Source: Bacteroidota bacterium (lineage in GTDB: Bacteria; Bacteroidota; Bacteroidia; Bacteroidales; WCHB1-69). Taken from it: DNA of 37,252 nucleotides. This document shows positions 9,487-17,236 of this stretch, one piece after another. The DNA is taken from assembly GCA_023413895.1 (NCBI GenBank), contig JAEZOU010000023.1, forward strand, positions 1-37,252, read 5' to 3'. The stretch's first letter is position 1. Each line of letters opens with the position of its first letter. The notes below the pieces were generated by a model. That model had not been told where the DNA came from and made no database searches. It was given only the letters and a program-made list of their open reading frames with translations. The position numbers and the translations under genes were made by a program.

Positions 9487-9728
9487 GCGTGAGGGATTGC
9501 AGCGGTTATGAGCGCCGGCTATATAATTTGACATTTAGAACTTAAAAATTGAGATTTGTGTAGATTTAATGCGTAAGAAAGAGGCGCGAAATTTGAGCGG
9601 AAAGCCCGACGGCGAGCGAGGCAGCAAGTAAGCCCGGAGAAGTAACGTTTACTTCGGAATAAGCGAAAGCAAGAAAACGGAGTGAAAGGAGGAGTGCGAG
9701 TGAAGCCGGCACGCCCAAACTAAAAAAA
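9487..9728 (+). repeat. Dispersed GC-rich intergenic element, copy 1 (long variant)
   Basis: One of four copies sharing three boxes. The 5' box is at 9487-9520 (GCGTGAGGGATT, GCGGTTATGAGCG, CCGGC). The middle box is at 9584-9620 (GCGCGAAATTTGAGCGG, AAGCCCGACGGCGAG). The 3' box is at 9704-9719 (AGCCGGCACGCCCAAA), followed by an A-run. A purine-rich stretch precedes the middle box. This copy has about 65 extra bases (about 9628-9694) between the middle box and AGTGCG that the other copies lack. The extra part includes a bulged hairpin (CCGGAGAAGTAA / TTACTTCGG). It ends 11 bases before the nqrF stop codon. Its G+C content is far above its surroundings. Confidence 0.88.
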
Positions 9729-9739
9729 CAAATATCTTA

Positions 9740-10978
9740 TCAACCACCGAAGTCATCGTAATGAATCATTTCTGATGGAACGCCCAAGCTATCCAACATT
9801 GAAAGCACAGCCTGCAACATTGCGGGAGGTCCGCAGATATAGTATTCTATATCTTCAGGGTTTTCATGATTTTTGAGATATTGATCGTAGATTACCTGAT
9901 GGATAAACCCTACATACCCTTGCCAATTGTCGTTGGGTTGCGGATCAGAGAGTGCCACTGAGAATGAGAAGTTTTGATTTTCGGCAGCAATTTTCTGAAA
10001 ATCATCCATATAGAAAAGTTCTTTTTTAGATCGTCCCCCATACCAGAAGGTAGTTTTCCGATTAGTGTTATGCGTTACAAACTGGTCGAAAATATGGGAA
10101 CGCATCGGAGCCATACCAGCACCGCCACCAATAAACATCATTTCGTTTTGAGTATCTTGCACAAAAAACTCTCCATAGGGTCCTGAAACCACGACCTTAT
10201 CGCCAGGTTTTAGGTTATAGATATAGGAGGAAGCAATGCCTGGATTTACCTTTTCCCAACTATTCGTTTTTCGATTAAACGGTGGGGTAGCAATCCTTAC
10301 ATTCAGCATAACGATATTATTTTCAGCAGGATAGTTTGCCATTGAATAGGCTCTTACTGTTGGCGTTGTATTTTTCATTTTCAAAGAGAAAAGTTGCATT
10401 GCTTCCCAATCTTGGCGATAGGGCTCCTCCACCAACATCTCAGAAAAGAGCACCGAGCAAGCAGGGATATCGATTTGGACATAACCTCCCGACTTAAAAT
10501 CCATTGTTTCATTTTCTGGGAGTTGTAATACTAACTCTTTGATAAAAGTCGCCACATTTCTATTTGACAACACAGTACATGTCCATTTTTTAATCCCAAA
10601 AAAATCTTTCGGAATTTCTATTTTCATATCATCACGCACTTTCACTTGGCAAAAGAGTCGATAGTTATCGGCAGCCATTTTACGAGTGATATGGTTTTTT
10701 TCTGTTGGCAATAGTTCTCCGCCACCTTCAATCACCTTTCCTTTACAAGTACCACATGTACCACCGCCACCGCAAGCTGACGGAACAAAGACCTTCTCAT
10801 CGGAAAGAGCTTGAAGCAAAGAACAACCACGCTCATGCTCGATGGTCATTTCTTCGTTGATTACGATTTTCACCTTACCTTCCGGTACCATTTTTTTGCG
10901 TACCCAAAGCAAAACAGATACTAACGCCCACAAAATCAATAAGAAAACTAATATTGCGCATAGAATCGTTATCCACAT
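9740..10978 (-). CDS. nqrF: Na+-translocating NADH:quinone reductase, subunit F
   Basis: A 412-residue NqrF, the subunit that accepts electrons from NADH through FAD and a 2Fe-2S cluster. One N-terminal membrane helix (about 3-26) anchors it to the inner membrane. A ferredoxin domain has Cys69, Cys75, Cys78 and Cys110 (SACGGGGTCGTCK, LFCQVKV). A ferredoxin-reductase domain follows with the FAD motif RAYS (209-212), GPYGEF (266-271), the nucleotide-binding GGGAGMAP (284-291) and a C-terminal YYICGPPAM. Length is normal. Unusually it stands alone: nqrA-E are not adjacent, and it has its own -7 box. A stand-alone ferredoxin reductase is the alternative, but the membrane helix and full NqrF architecture argue against that. 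Confidence 0.93.
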   Translation of the reverse strand: MWITILCAILVFLLILWALVSVLLWVRKKMVPEGKVKIVINEEMTIEHERGCSLLQALSDEKVFVPSACGGGGTCGTCKGKVIEGGGELLPTEKNHITRKMAADNYRLFCQVKVRDDMKIEIPKDFFGIKKWTCTVLSNRNVATFIKELVLQLPENETMDFKSGGYVQIDIPACSVLFSEMLVEEPYRQDWEAMQLFSLKMKNTTPTVRAYSMANYPAENNIVMLNVRIATPPFNRKTNSWEKVNPGIASSYIYNLKPGDKVVVSGPYGEFFVQDTQNEMMFIGGGAGMAPMRSHIFDQFVTHNTNRKTTFWYGGRSKKELFYMDDFQKIAAENQNFSFSVALSDPQPNDNWQGYVGFIHQVIYDQYLKNHENPEDIEYYICGPPAMLQAVLSMLDSLGVPSEMIHYDDFGG

Positions 10979-10999
10979 AATTTAGAATATTACGAGATG

Positions 11000-11007
11000 C
11001 AAAAGTA
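11000..11007 (-). promoter_or_regulatory. Bacteroidetes -7 box (TACTTTTG) for nqrF
   Basis: TACTTTTG on the minus strand is 22 bases upstream of the nqrF ATG, so nqrF is probably transcribed on its own. Confidence 0.55.
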
Positions 11008-11165
11008 CAATTTTTTTCGAAATATTTTTGTGCAATAACACTAAAATATAATTGAAAAATTAAAGGGAATCGTTCTGTGGATAATTAATTTATAGGGCTT
11101 CAATAGTAGCGGTAGGCCAAGAATGGGTGTAAAAAAAACAGTGCATAGGTTCTACCTTAAACATA

Positions 11166-11379
11166 ATGTATGCAAAAATTGGGCATAATCATTTACTAAC
11201 AAATGAAATGATAAATACATAAAAATCAAATATTTACAACTCAACAATAGAAATATTATTGAGTTGTCACATTCACCGATCATCAAAATGAATTTTAAGT
11301 TATATGCTACATATCAAGGTTTTCTTCTAATATTTCAAAAAATTAACCTTAAAATTCAATGCCCAACTTTGACATACAT
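11166..11379 (-). repeat. 21-bp inverted-repeat element 1 (degenerate transposase 3'-end relative)
   Basis: The left arm 11166-11186 (ATGTATGCAAAAATTGGGCAT) and right arm 11359-11379 (ATGCCCAACTTTGACATACAT) pair at 18 of 21 positions and enclose 172 A/T-rich bases. Read on the minus strand, the interior shows patchy similarity to the 3' end of the IS1595-like gene at 21040-22083. It can be read as LYYVCQSWALNF beside that protein's LYLNVYQNWAQKF before hitting stops. It is either a decayed transposase 3' end or a small non-autonomous element. Confidence 0.6.
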
Positions 11380-11489
11380 AATATAAATTAAGACATTTTC
11401 CTCAGCAAAGAGTTTTCAATTCTTAAAGCATCTATCTATATCCCTAGATTTAGGAATTGTATAATTTTTCATTTTGCACTTAATTCAAA

Positions 11490-11520
11490 TTGAAATTAGT
11501 CAAAAAGATTATTATCTTTG
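11490..11520 (+). promoter_or_regulatory. Promoter of the FlK-like thioesterase: TTG (11490-11492), TATCTTTG (11513-11520)
   Basis: The two boxes are 20 bases apart, a good fit to the Bacteroidetes consensus. The ATG is 38 bases further on. Confidence 0.65.
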
Positions 11521-11558
11521 CAGATTAAATAACAAACTCATAACTTAAAAATCCCAAT

Positions 11559-11936
11559 ATGGAAATAGGCATTATAGGAAAGGAAGAAATTGTTGTAAAT
11601 AAAGATGTTACAGCAGCAGCAATTGGCAGCGGAATGGTAGAAGTTTTTGCAACTCCGATGATGATTGCATTGATGGAAAACACTTGTGCGAAGAGTGTTG
11701 CATCACATCTGCAGGCAGACGAGAGTACGGTTGGCACGCATGTCAACGTTTCTCATTGTGCTGCCACCCCTATCGGCATGAAAGTTTATTGCGAGAGTGA
11801 ATTGATTGAGATTGATCGTCGTAAACTCACCTTTAAGGTTACAGCTTACGATGAGCGCGGTATGATTGGCGAAGGTTTACACGAAAGATTCATCATCGAT
11901 AGTAAGAAGTTTCAGGCGAAAATCAATTCCAAATAA
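11559..11936 (+). CDS. FlK-like hotdog-fold acyl-CoA thioesterase
   Basis: A 125-residue single hotdog-domain protein resembling fluoroacetyl-CoA thioesterase FlK. FlK uses Thr42, Glu50 and His76. Here Thr32, Glu40 and His66 sit with identical spacings (FATPMMIALMEN, then SHCAATP). The tail HERFIIDSKKFQAKI also resembles the FlK tail. This suggests hydrolysis of a short acyl-CoA, but not which one, and fluoroacetyl-CoA itself is unlikely to be the natural substrate in this setting. I considered 3-aminobutyryl-CoA ammonia lyase (Kal), because kdd is nearby and the length is similar, but the sequence fits FlK better. The gene is monocistronic and converges on the alcohol dehydrogenase across a shared terminator. 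Confidence 0.82.
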   Translation: MEIGIIGKEEIVVNKDVTAAAIGSGMVEVFATPMMIALMENTCAKSVASHLQADESTVGTHVNVSHCAATPIGMKVYCESELIEIDRRKLTFKVTAYDERGMIGEGLHERFIIDSKKFQAKINSK

Positions 11937-11958
11937 AAAAGGCGGTGACCCGCCTTTT
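11937..11958. terminator. Bidirectional terminator between thioesterase and alcohol dehydrogenase
   Basis: AAAAGGCGG - TGAC - CCGCCTTTT is a perfect 9-bp stem with a 4-base loop, A-rich on one side and T-rich on the other. It starts directly after the thioesterase stop and ends 7 bases before the stop of the minus-strand gene. Confidence 0.88.
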
Positions 11959-11965
11959 ATTATTT

Positions 11966-13132
11966 TTAGAAGCATGCTTTCAAAATGTTTAGTACATCCT
12001 CTGTAGTCGGAACGTAATAGCCACCGCATTTTGTTGTTGATGCAGCAATGAGTGGCAACATCTCCTCTGTGGCGCCTACATCACGCAAACGTTTTGGAAT
12101 TCCCAACTCAGTAATATAGTTATCAAGACAATCCAGACCTTCGAGTGCTATTTGTTCATCCGTTTTCCCATCTGGATTCACATGCCAAACATTTTTAGCA
12201 AAACGTACGAAACGATGCAAGCCATACTTATAAATAAATTTATAGTAAGGCACGGAAATAATTGCCAAACCAATTCCATGTGCGCAATCTGTATATGCAC
12301 CCAACTGATGTTCAATCATATGGACTTCCCAATCTTGTGTTTTGGAAACGCCTAATATTTTATTTAAACCCATTGTAGCGCACCACATAATATTACTTCG
12401 AGCCTCATAATCCATTGGATTTTTCATTGCAACACGAGAAGCATTAATTAGAGCTAACATATTTCCTTCCAAAAGATAATCGCTAACACAATCGTCGTCC
12501 CCAGAGCAATATTGTTCCAAAAGATGCGAAAAGGTATCAAAAATTCCGCTTACCATCTGATATTGAGGCACAGAATAGGTAAATTCGGGATTTAAGATAG
12601 AGAACTTAGGTGTAACCACCTCCAATGGAAAAACTCGTCCAACCTTCAACATGACCTCTTCATTAGTAATTACAGATCCACTATTCATTTCTGAAGCGGT
12701 GCCTACCATTGTAAGAATTGTTCCAACAGGTACGACAGGATTTGTAACTTGCTCACAATTTATCCAATAACGTTTCCAAGGATCACCTTCGCAATAAGCA
12801 GCCACGGAGATACCTTTTGCACAATCTACCACTGAACCGCCACCCACGGCTAAAATCAGATTGATATGGTTTTCACGAACCAAACGTGCTCCTTCGAGCA
12901 ACTGAGTATAGGAAGGGTTTGATTTAACACCTGCTAGTTCTATAACCTTCTTACCCGTTTCATTCAGTATCTTCAACACTTCATCATACAATCCCATCTT
13001 TTTAATAGAATTTTTTCCATAAACAAGTAAAACATTTTCTCCATATTGTGATAATTCCTTCGGAAGATGTCTCATTGCGTTTTTACCGAAGTGAATTCTT
13101 GTCGGATTTTGAAAAGAAAAGTCGATATTCAT
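11966..13132 (-). CDS. Iron-containing alcohol dehydrogenase, YqhD/BdhA type
   Basis: A 388-residue group III metal-dependent alcohol dehydrogenase that interconverts aldehydes and alcohols with NAD(P)H, for example in disposal of fermentative reductant. The visible motifs are an N-terminal PTRIHFGK, the nucleotide-binding GGGSVVDCAKG, and the four metal ligands: Asp and His in FDTFSH, then two His 14 residues apart in HMIEHQLGAYTDCAH. I chose ATG 13132 (MNIDFSFQNP) because family members begin just before this point. ATG at 13144 would add four residues (MFTI). Butanol dehydrogenase or methylglyoxal/aldehyde reductase activity are both possible. Confidence 0.88.
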   Translation of the reverse strand: MNIDFSFQNPTRIHFGKNAMRHLPKELSQYGENVLLVYGKNSIKKMGLYDEVLKILNETGKKVIELAGVKSNPSYTQLLEGARLVRENHINLILAVGGGSVVDCAKGISVAAYCEGDPWKRYWINCEQVTNPVVPVGTILTMVGTASEMNSGSVITNEEVMLKVGRVFPLEVVTPKFSILNPEFTYSVPQYQMVSGIFDTFSHLLEQYCSGDDDCVSDYLLEGNMLALINASRVAMKNPMDYEARSNIMWCATMGLNKILGVSKTQDWEVHMIEHQLGAYTDCAHGIGLAIISVPYYKFIYKYGLHRFVRFAKNVWHVNPDGKTDEQIALEGLDCLDNYITELGIPKRLRDVGATEEMLPLIAASTTKCGGYYVPTTEDVLNILKACF

Positions 13133-13213
13133 AATTGTAAACATTGGGGTTCTCTAAATTGGAAGATGGTGCTAGAGACAAGAGAACCAAATGCCCCTTG
13201 AACCAAAGATTGG

Positions 13214-13221
13214 CAAAAATA
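13214..13221 (-). promoter_or_regulatory. -7 box (TATTTTTG) for the alcohol dehydrogenase
   Basis: Minus-strand TATTTTTG lies about 80 bases upstream of the start. It is divergent from the plus-strand box at 13261-13268. Confidence 0.45.
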
Positions 13222-13260
13222 CAAAAAATTCAAACTTAAATTCTATATGAAATTTTTCTC

Positions 13261-13268
13261 TATTTTTG
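13261..13268 (+). promoter_or_regulatory. -7 box (TATTTTTG) very close to the GH20 start
   Basis: TATTTTTG ends only 15 bases before ATG 13284. If used, the transcript would start within a few bases of the initiation codon. The box also overlaps a possible upstream TTG start at 13266, which is a reason to prefer 13284. Confidence 0.5.
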
Positions 13269-13283
13269 TGCAAAAGAATTAAT

Positions 13284-15968
13284 ATGCGTAAATTATTACT
13301 ATTTCTATTTATTTTATCTTTTCTAGGATTTGAAAACTTGATTTTTTCTCAAGACATCTCTCCTGTCCACATCATTCCAACGCCTCAGAAAATCAACTAT
13401 TTAGGAGATAGAACTCTGATTCCTAATAAAATATCCATTATCTTTACCCATCCGAATGAGAACACTCTATTTATTCAGAAAGAATTGTCTAAAGAATTTC
13501 CTCAAATATGCTTTTCTGAAGAAAAAATCAGAGACAACAAACGTCACTTTCAACTCATTTTTCGTCAAATTGAGGATTCTATAGAGATTGGCGAACAAGG
13601 TTACTTTCTCAATCTTAGTGAAAATAAAATAGAGATACGTGCTTGCAGCGATATTGGTCTTTTCTATGGTTACCAAACATTACGACAACTTCTACGACAA
13701 GCGTTCCTAGATTTTGCAGATGCACCACAACTCAACCTTCTTGAAATCACCGATTTTCCAATACTTCCTCGCCGCGGTTGGATGGATGATATTAGCCGCG
13801 GTCCTATTCCTACGGTTGCATTTATAAAAGAGCAAATTCGTACACTTTCTGCATACAAACTTAACTGCATGACTTTATACACAGAGCATACTTATAAAGC
13901 AAAATTAGGCAGTGAATATGCCCCTAACGATGCTTTAACGGAAGAGGATGTTATAGAGATTCAGAAATTTGCCAAACTCCACCACGTTGAAATTATCGGC
14001 AATCAACAAACTTTTGCCCATTCAGAAAAGATATTACAACACCATAAATACCAACATCTCGCAGACACAAAAAACAACTTCAATCCTGCATTAGAAGAGA
14101 CTTATTATTTTTTCGATACACTTCTCAGCGAACAAACACGTGTTTATCACTCTCCGATTTTCCATATTAATGGTGACGAAACTGATGAATTAGGTAATGG
14201 AAATGCAAAAAAATTTGTGAACGATATTGGGAGCAAACAGAACGCATATCTTTACCATATTTCAAGAATTGGTAAGATATTAAAACGTAATGGTAAACAA
14301 ATGATGATGTGGGGAGACATAATTGGGCATGATTCGACTGCTATTCAACAACTTCCAGACGATGTAATTCTGGTTGCATGGAGTTACGATCCGCGTAATA
14401 ACTTTCGAGAGATGCTTTCTCCTATTCATTTCTCGGGGCGCAAATTTTTCGTTGCTCCTGGCGTCAGTTGTTGGCACACGCCATTCCCTGACCCGAACAA
14501 CTACATTGGCAACATTGCGAATCTTGTCCGCGATGGTGTAGCAATGGGGGCAACGGGAATGTTAAATACAGCATGGGACGACTTTGGAGAGTCGCTTTTT
14601 ACGGGTACATGGCATGCACAGATCTGGGGTGCTGAAATGGCGTGGAACCCAATAAAAAATAGTGGTGAGAGTGAGCAATCGTTACTTTTAGCAAAAGATG
14701 AAACTTTGCAACGACTTGAGGTAATGAACAGAGCGATGAATCTCCACTTTTTCGGGCGTTCCACAGCAGAGCCAATTTGGACAGAACGACTTCTAAATAT
14801 TGCTAAGTTCAAATATGCGCCTATCAACGAGCTAACACTCTTCAACGCCTTTTGGCAACCGATTTTCCCTTTTTATCCCGATCAAGTAAAACCCGAATTA
14901 TATGATAGTATTACCAAACGAATTGAGCAGGAATTTCTTCCTCTCGTAGCATCACTAGACGACCCACGCGCACCGCAAGAGAGCGCATTCTGGAAATATG
15001 GAAAATATGCATGCAACCGTTATCTACAGACGCTCAAGAATCACAAATTACGCATCTTATTGCATCAAGTGTACGAGAAAGGCAGTAACGATACATTAAC
15101 CAAATGCATCGAACAAGAGTACAAAGAAATTCGCGATGGTTACAAGACTCTTCGGGATGCATACCTAACCTTGTGGGATGGAGAATGCCGTACACATTGG
15201 CGCGACACAATTATCGCTCGCTACACTCTTGCCGATCATAATCTAAACACCATTTTTGCCTATCCTTTCACAAAATTCTCGCTAACGGAATCTGGCAGTT
15301 TGCAACTTAAAATCCACAATATCTTCCACGAATCACCTCTCACCTACTACACATTAGACGGCAGTCAACCCACACAGGCATCAACACAATACACGCAGCC
15401 AATTACCTTAACACAAAGCACAAAATTGCGCACTCTAACTTTTTCTGACAACAATTGCAAGATAGAAACTGAACGAGAAATTCTATTTCATAAAGGAATG
15501 GGACATTTAACACATTTAGGTTCAACGTTCAGCACCTATCGTGCCACATATAGCGGTGGCGGAGAAAAAGCACTTAGCGATGGTGAATGTGGCACAAAGA
15601 ATTACAATGATGGCAAATGGCAGGGATACCAGGTAACAGATGCTGTGGTTTTCTATGATTTTGAGGAACCACTAGATATTGCGAAAATAACTGTCGGCTA
15701 CATTCAGAACTTCAATGATTGGATTTTAGCTCCTGACGCTGTTGAGGTATATATCTCTTCAGATGGTAATGATTATCAGCTTTTTGCACAAAAGCTGATC
15801 GATTCAATTGAAAAAGTGAACGACATTGGAAAAATTATTCTTGAACCAACAGACCTCCACACTCAATACTTAAAAATTATCGTTAAAAATCCGAAAAAGC
15901 TACCTTCTAATCATGCTTGCGCTGGCAACGATGCATACATCTTCTTGGATGAAATTATAATTGAATAA
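13284..15968 (+). CDS. Secreted family GH20 beta-N-acetylhexosaminidase
   Basis: An 894-residue exported glycosidase that would remove terminal N-acetylhexosamine from glycans. Residues 1-23 are a signal peptide ending in FSQ. A GH20b-type N-terminal domain follows (about 28-150), then the GH20 barrel (about 160-480), opening with RRGWMDDISRG. HINGDETDELG at 294-304 supplies the catalytic Asp298-Glu299 pair. A helical stretch follows, then a chitobiase C-terminal-like beta domain (PLTYYTLDGSQPT) and a discoidin/F5-8 type C-like module near the end (EVYISSDGNDYQLFA). No type IX sorting domain is present, so it is probably periplasmic or a surface protein exported otherwise. The start at 13284 gives a clean signal peptide. 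Neighbouring sugar transporter and barrel genes suggest aminosugar foraging. Confidence 0.88.
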   Translation: MRKLLLFLFILSFLGFENLIFSQDISPVHIIPTPQKINYLGDRTLIPNKISIIFTHPNENTLFIQKELSKEFPQICFSEEKIRDNKRHFQLIFRQIEDSIEIGEQGYFLNLSENKIEIRACSDIGLFYGYQTLRQLLRQAFLDFADAPQLNLLEITDFPILPRRGWMDDISRGPIPTVAFIKEQIRTLSAYKLNCMTLYTEHTYKAKLGSEYAPNDALTEEDVIEIQKFAKLHHVEIIGNQQTFAHSEKILQHHKYQHLADTKNNFNPALEETYYFFDTLLSEQTRVYHSPIFHINGDETDELGNGNAKKFVNDIGSKQNAYLYHISRIGKILKRNGKQMMMWGDIIGHDSTAIQQLPDDVILVAWSYDPRNNFREMLSPIHFSGRKFFVAPGVSCWHTPFPDPNNYIGNIANLVRDGVAMGATGMLNTAWDDFGESLFTGTWHAQIWGAEMAWNPIKNSGESEQSLLLAKDETLQRLEVMNRAMNLHFFGRSTAEPIWTERLLNIAKFKYAPINELTLFNAFWQPIFPFYPDQVKPELYDSITKRIEQEFLPLVASLDDPRAPQESAFWKYGKYACNRYLQTLKNHKLRILLHQVYEKGSNDTLTKCIEQEYKEIRDGYKTLRDAYLTLWDGECRTHWRDTIIARYTLADHNLNTIFAYPFTKFSLTESGSLQLKIHNIFHESPLTYYTLDGSQPTQASTQYTQPITLTQSTKLRTLTFSDNNCKIETEREILFHKGMGHLTHLGSTFSTYRATYSGGGEKALSDGECGTKNYNDGKWQGYQVTDAVVFYDFEEPLDIAKITVGYIQNFNDWILAPDAVEVYISSDGNDYQLFAQKLIDSIEKVNDIGKIILEPTDLHTQYLKIIVKNPKKLPSNHACAGNDAYIFLDEIIIE

Positions 15969-16303
15969 GCATATTGTGAATTTAGCAACAAGATAAAATC
16001 CAGATCCTAAAAAACATCTTCTATGATATTCTCATTTTCGTCTTGCCTTTGTAATAATAAGGAGGATTTTAGTAAAACACAGAAATTCTAAATTGTATGC
16101 AATTTTTGGGCATAGATATTATCATCAAGAAGAAAAGATAATTAACTGATATTAAAATAATTATGCTTTACATTTTCCAAAACATAATTCAATTTACAAT
16201 AAACAAAAACGAATAATATATCCGTCAAAATTCAAAGCGCCACAAGGAATCTTACTAAAAAATCCCACTAAATATTAATGCCCAATTTTTACATACATAA
16301 ATA
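15969..16303. other. Convergent intergenic region after GH20
   Basis: A 335-base gap between two gene ends. It is mostly filled by inverted-repeat element 2 (16093-16298). I see no hairpin-plus-T-run terminator in 15969-16092. Confidence 0.55.
16093..16298 (-). repeat. 21-bp inverted-repeat element 2 (degenerate transposase 3'-end relative)
   Basis: The left arm 16093-16113 (TTGTATGCAATTTTTGGGCAT) and right arm 16278-16298 (ATGCCCAATTTTTACATACAT) pair at 16 of 21 positions. The right arm, reversed, differs from the left arm of element 1 at one base. On the minus strand the interior aligns with the 3' end of the gene at 21040-22083, for example AAATTGAATT followed by GGAA-AT, then AAAATGTA-AG-ATAAT. 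It reads as YVCKNWALIFSG before a stop, where the intact protein has VYQNWAQKFRG. Confidence 0.65.
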
Positions 16304-16942
16304 TCAATGATAGAAAAGAACCCCAAAATAAAGTCGAGGTCCTGTGGGCATCTGATAACCCGAACGTCCAAAAGTATTTAGCCAATCAACTTTTAGTGTC
16401 AAACGAAAGGTTTTCGTAAGGATAAAATCGCATCCAGCAAAAGGAGTAAGTGCCATAAAACCTTGCTTATGAAAGATTACTTTTTCCTCTTGTTCCCAAT
16501 CATTTTGATTTCCATCAAACATCAGAAATGAAGTTTGAGACCCCCCACCTACCGTCAAGCCAAGATAAGGCACCACCTTATTACATTGCCAAAAATATTG
16601 CACGAGAATTCCTCCCCAGCCATATTTTAGATAACTACCATTTTTCATCTGATGAAGTGTTGACACATAACCTTCGCCACCTACCATAAAGCAATTATGT
16701 AATTGCACACGAAGGGTTCCTCCCAATCCGAATGGAAATCCAGAAGCCTTATAACCAATAGGTTGGACACTTCCCGAGAGAAAGCCTGTATGTACCATCA
16801 TGCCTCCACTATATCCTCTAACTAACTTTTCTTTACTCTCTTGTGCAAAAATATTACAGAAAGGAAGCAACACTACCAGAAAGAGGCTCAACTTTCTAAT
16901 CAAAAATCGCTTAAAATTTATATTCTTTGAATTTTTTTTCAT
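16304..16942 (-). CDS. Putative outer-membrane beta-barrel protein
   Basis: A 212-residue protein with an N-terminal signal peptide after a basic stretch (FLIRKLSLFLVVLLPFCNIF, then AQ). Alternating Gly/aromatic strands are typical of small outer-membrane barrels (GYSGGMMVHTGFLSG, VPYLGLTVGGGSQ, RLTLKVDWLN), and it ends in aromatic-rich LYFGVLFYH. I do not recognise the subfamily and cannot assign a function. ATG 16942 is preferred. A longer frame to 16993 would take its first 17 codons from the upstream region, including dispersed-element copy 2, and would put a non-signal peptide sequence in front of the signal peptide. It is convergent with GH20 and may act with it, but that is inference. 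Confidence 0.7.
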   Translation of the reverse strand: MKKNSKNINFKRFLIRKLSLFLVVLLPFCNIFAQESKEKLVRGYSGGMMVHTGFLSGSVQPIGYKASGFPFGLGGTLRVQLHNCFMVGGEGYVSTLHQMKNGSYLKYGWGGILVQYFWQCNKVVPYLGLTVGGGSQTSFLMFDGNQNDWEQEEKVIFHKQGFMALTPFAGCDFILTKTFRLTLKVDWLNTFGRSGYQMPTGPRLYFGVLFYH

Positions 16943-16963
16943 TTCTAGGAGTGTACTTAAGAT

Positions 16964-17141
16964 ATTTGGGCGTGCCGGCTCTTTACTACGCACTTCCCTA
17001 CCCGCTCGCCGTCGGGCTATCCGCTCAAATTTCGCGGCGTATTCTCTCTCCTCTATTCTTCCTCTAAAATCAAATTTGAGTTAGAAGTTCTTATTTCTCA
17101 ACTATAAAGCCGCCGCTCATAACCGCTTCTATCCCTCACGC
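16964..17141 (-). repeat. Dispersed GC-rich intergenic element, copy 2
   Basis: This copy lies in minus orientation. The 5' box is at 17109-17141 (GCGTGAGGGATA, GCGGTTATGAGCG; here GGCGGCT replaces GCCGGCT). The middle box is at 17001-17038 (GCGAAATTTGAGCGG, TAGCCCGACGGCGAGCGGG). AGTGCG follows, and the 3' box is at about 16966-16980 (AGCCGGCACGCCCAAA as read on the minus strand). It ends about 22 bases upstream of the barrel protein's start, so a transcript of that gene could carry the element in its leader. Confidence 0.88.
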
Positions 17142-17236
17142 AGCACTTCGTATATGAGAATCAGCAGAGGCGGCGCAGCAAAAAACTCTTCGAAACATAT
17201 TTTCAGCGCGCCGCCTTTACCTTTACGACGATGATT

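Larger units (their letters stand above)
9333..9739. other. Intergenic region between convergent kdd and nqrF
   Basis: This 407-base gap between gene ends contains the kdd terminator and dispersed-element copy 1. The stretch 9409-9486 is A/T-rich with nothing recognised. Confidence 0.6.
10979..11558. other. Divergent intergenic region between nqrF and the thioesterase gene
   Basis: A 580-base gap. It contains the nqrF promoter (11000-11007), the 21-bp inverted-repeat element 1 (11166-11379) and the thioesterase promoter (11490-11520). The remaining stretches (about 11040-11160 and 11380-11485) are A/T-rich with nothing recognised. Confidence 0.6.

Noticed and set aside
9487..9728. Dispersed element as a simple rho-independent terminator
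   Set aside because: The boxes do not form a strong local hairpin followed by a T-run, and true terminators lie separately beside copies 1 and 4.
11559..11936. Identification as 3-aminobutyryl-CoA ammonia lyase (Kal), since kdd is nearby and the size fits
   Set aside because: The residues and spacings match the FlK thioesterase triad, and the N-terminus does not resemble Kal.
16800..17084. A plus-strand reading frame with GRAGSLL and PARRRAIRSNFA, echoed at 36378-36650
   Set aside because: It runs antisense through the signal-peptide end of the barrel gene and then through dispersed-element copy 2. The peptide similarity to 36378-36650 comes from the DNA repeat, not from a shared protein; the frames diverge in the spacers.
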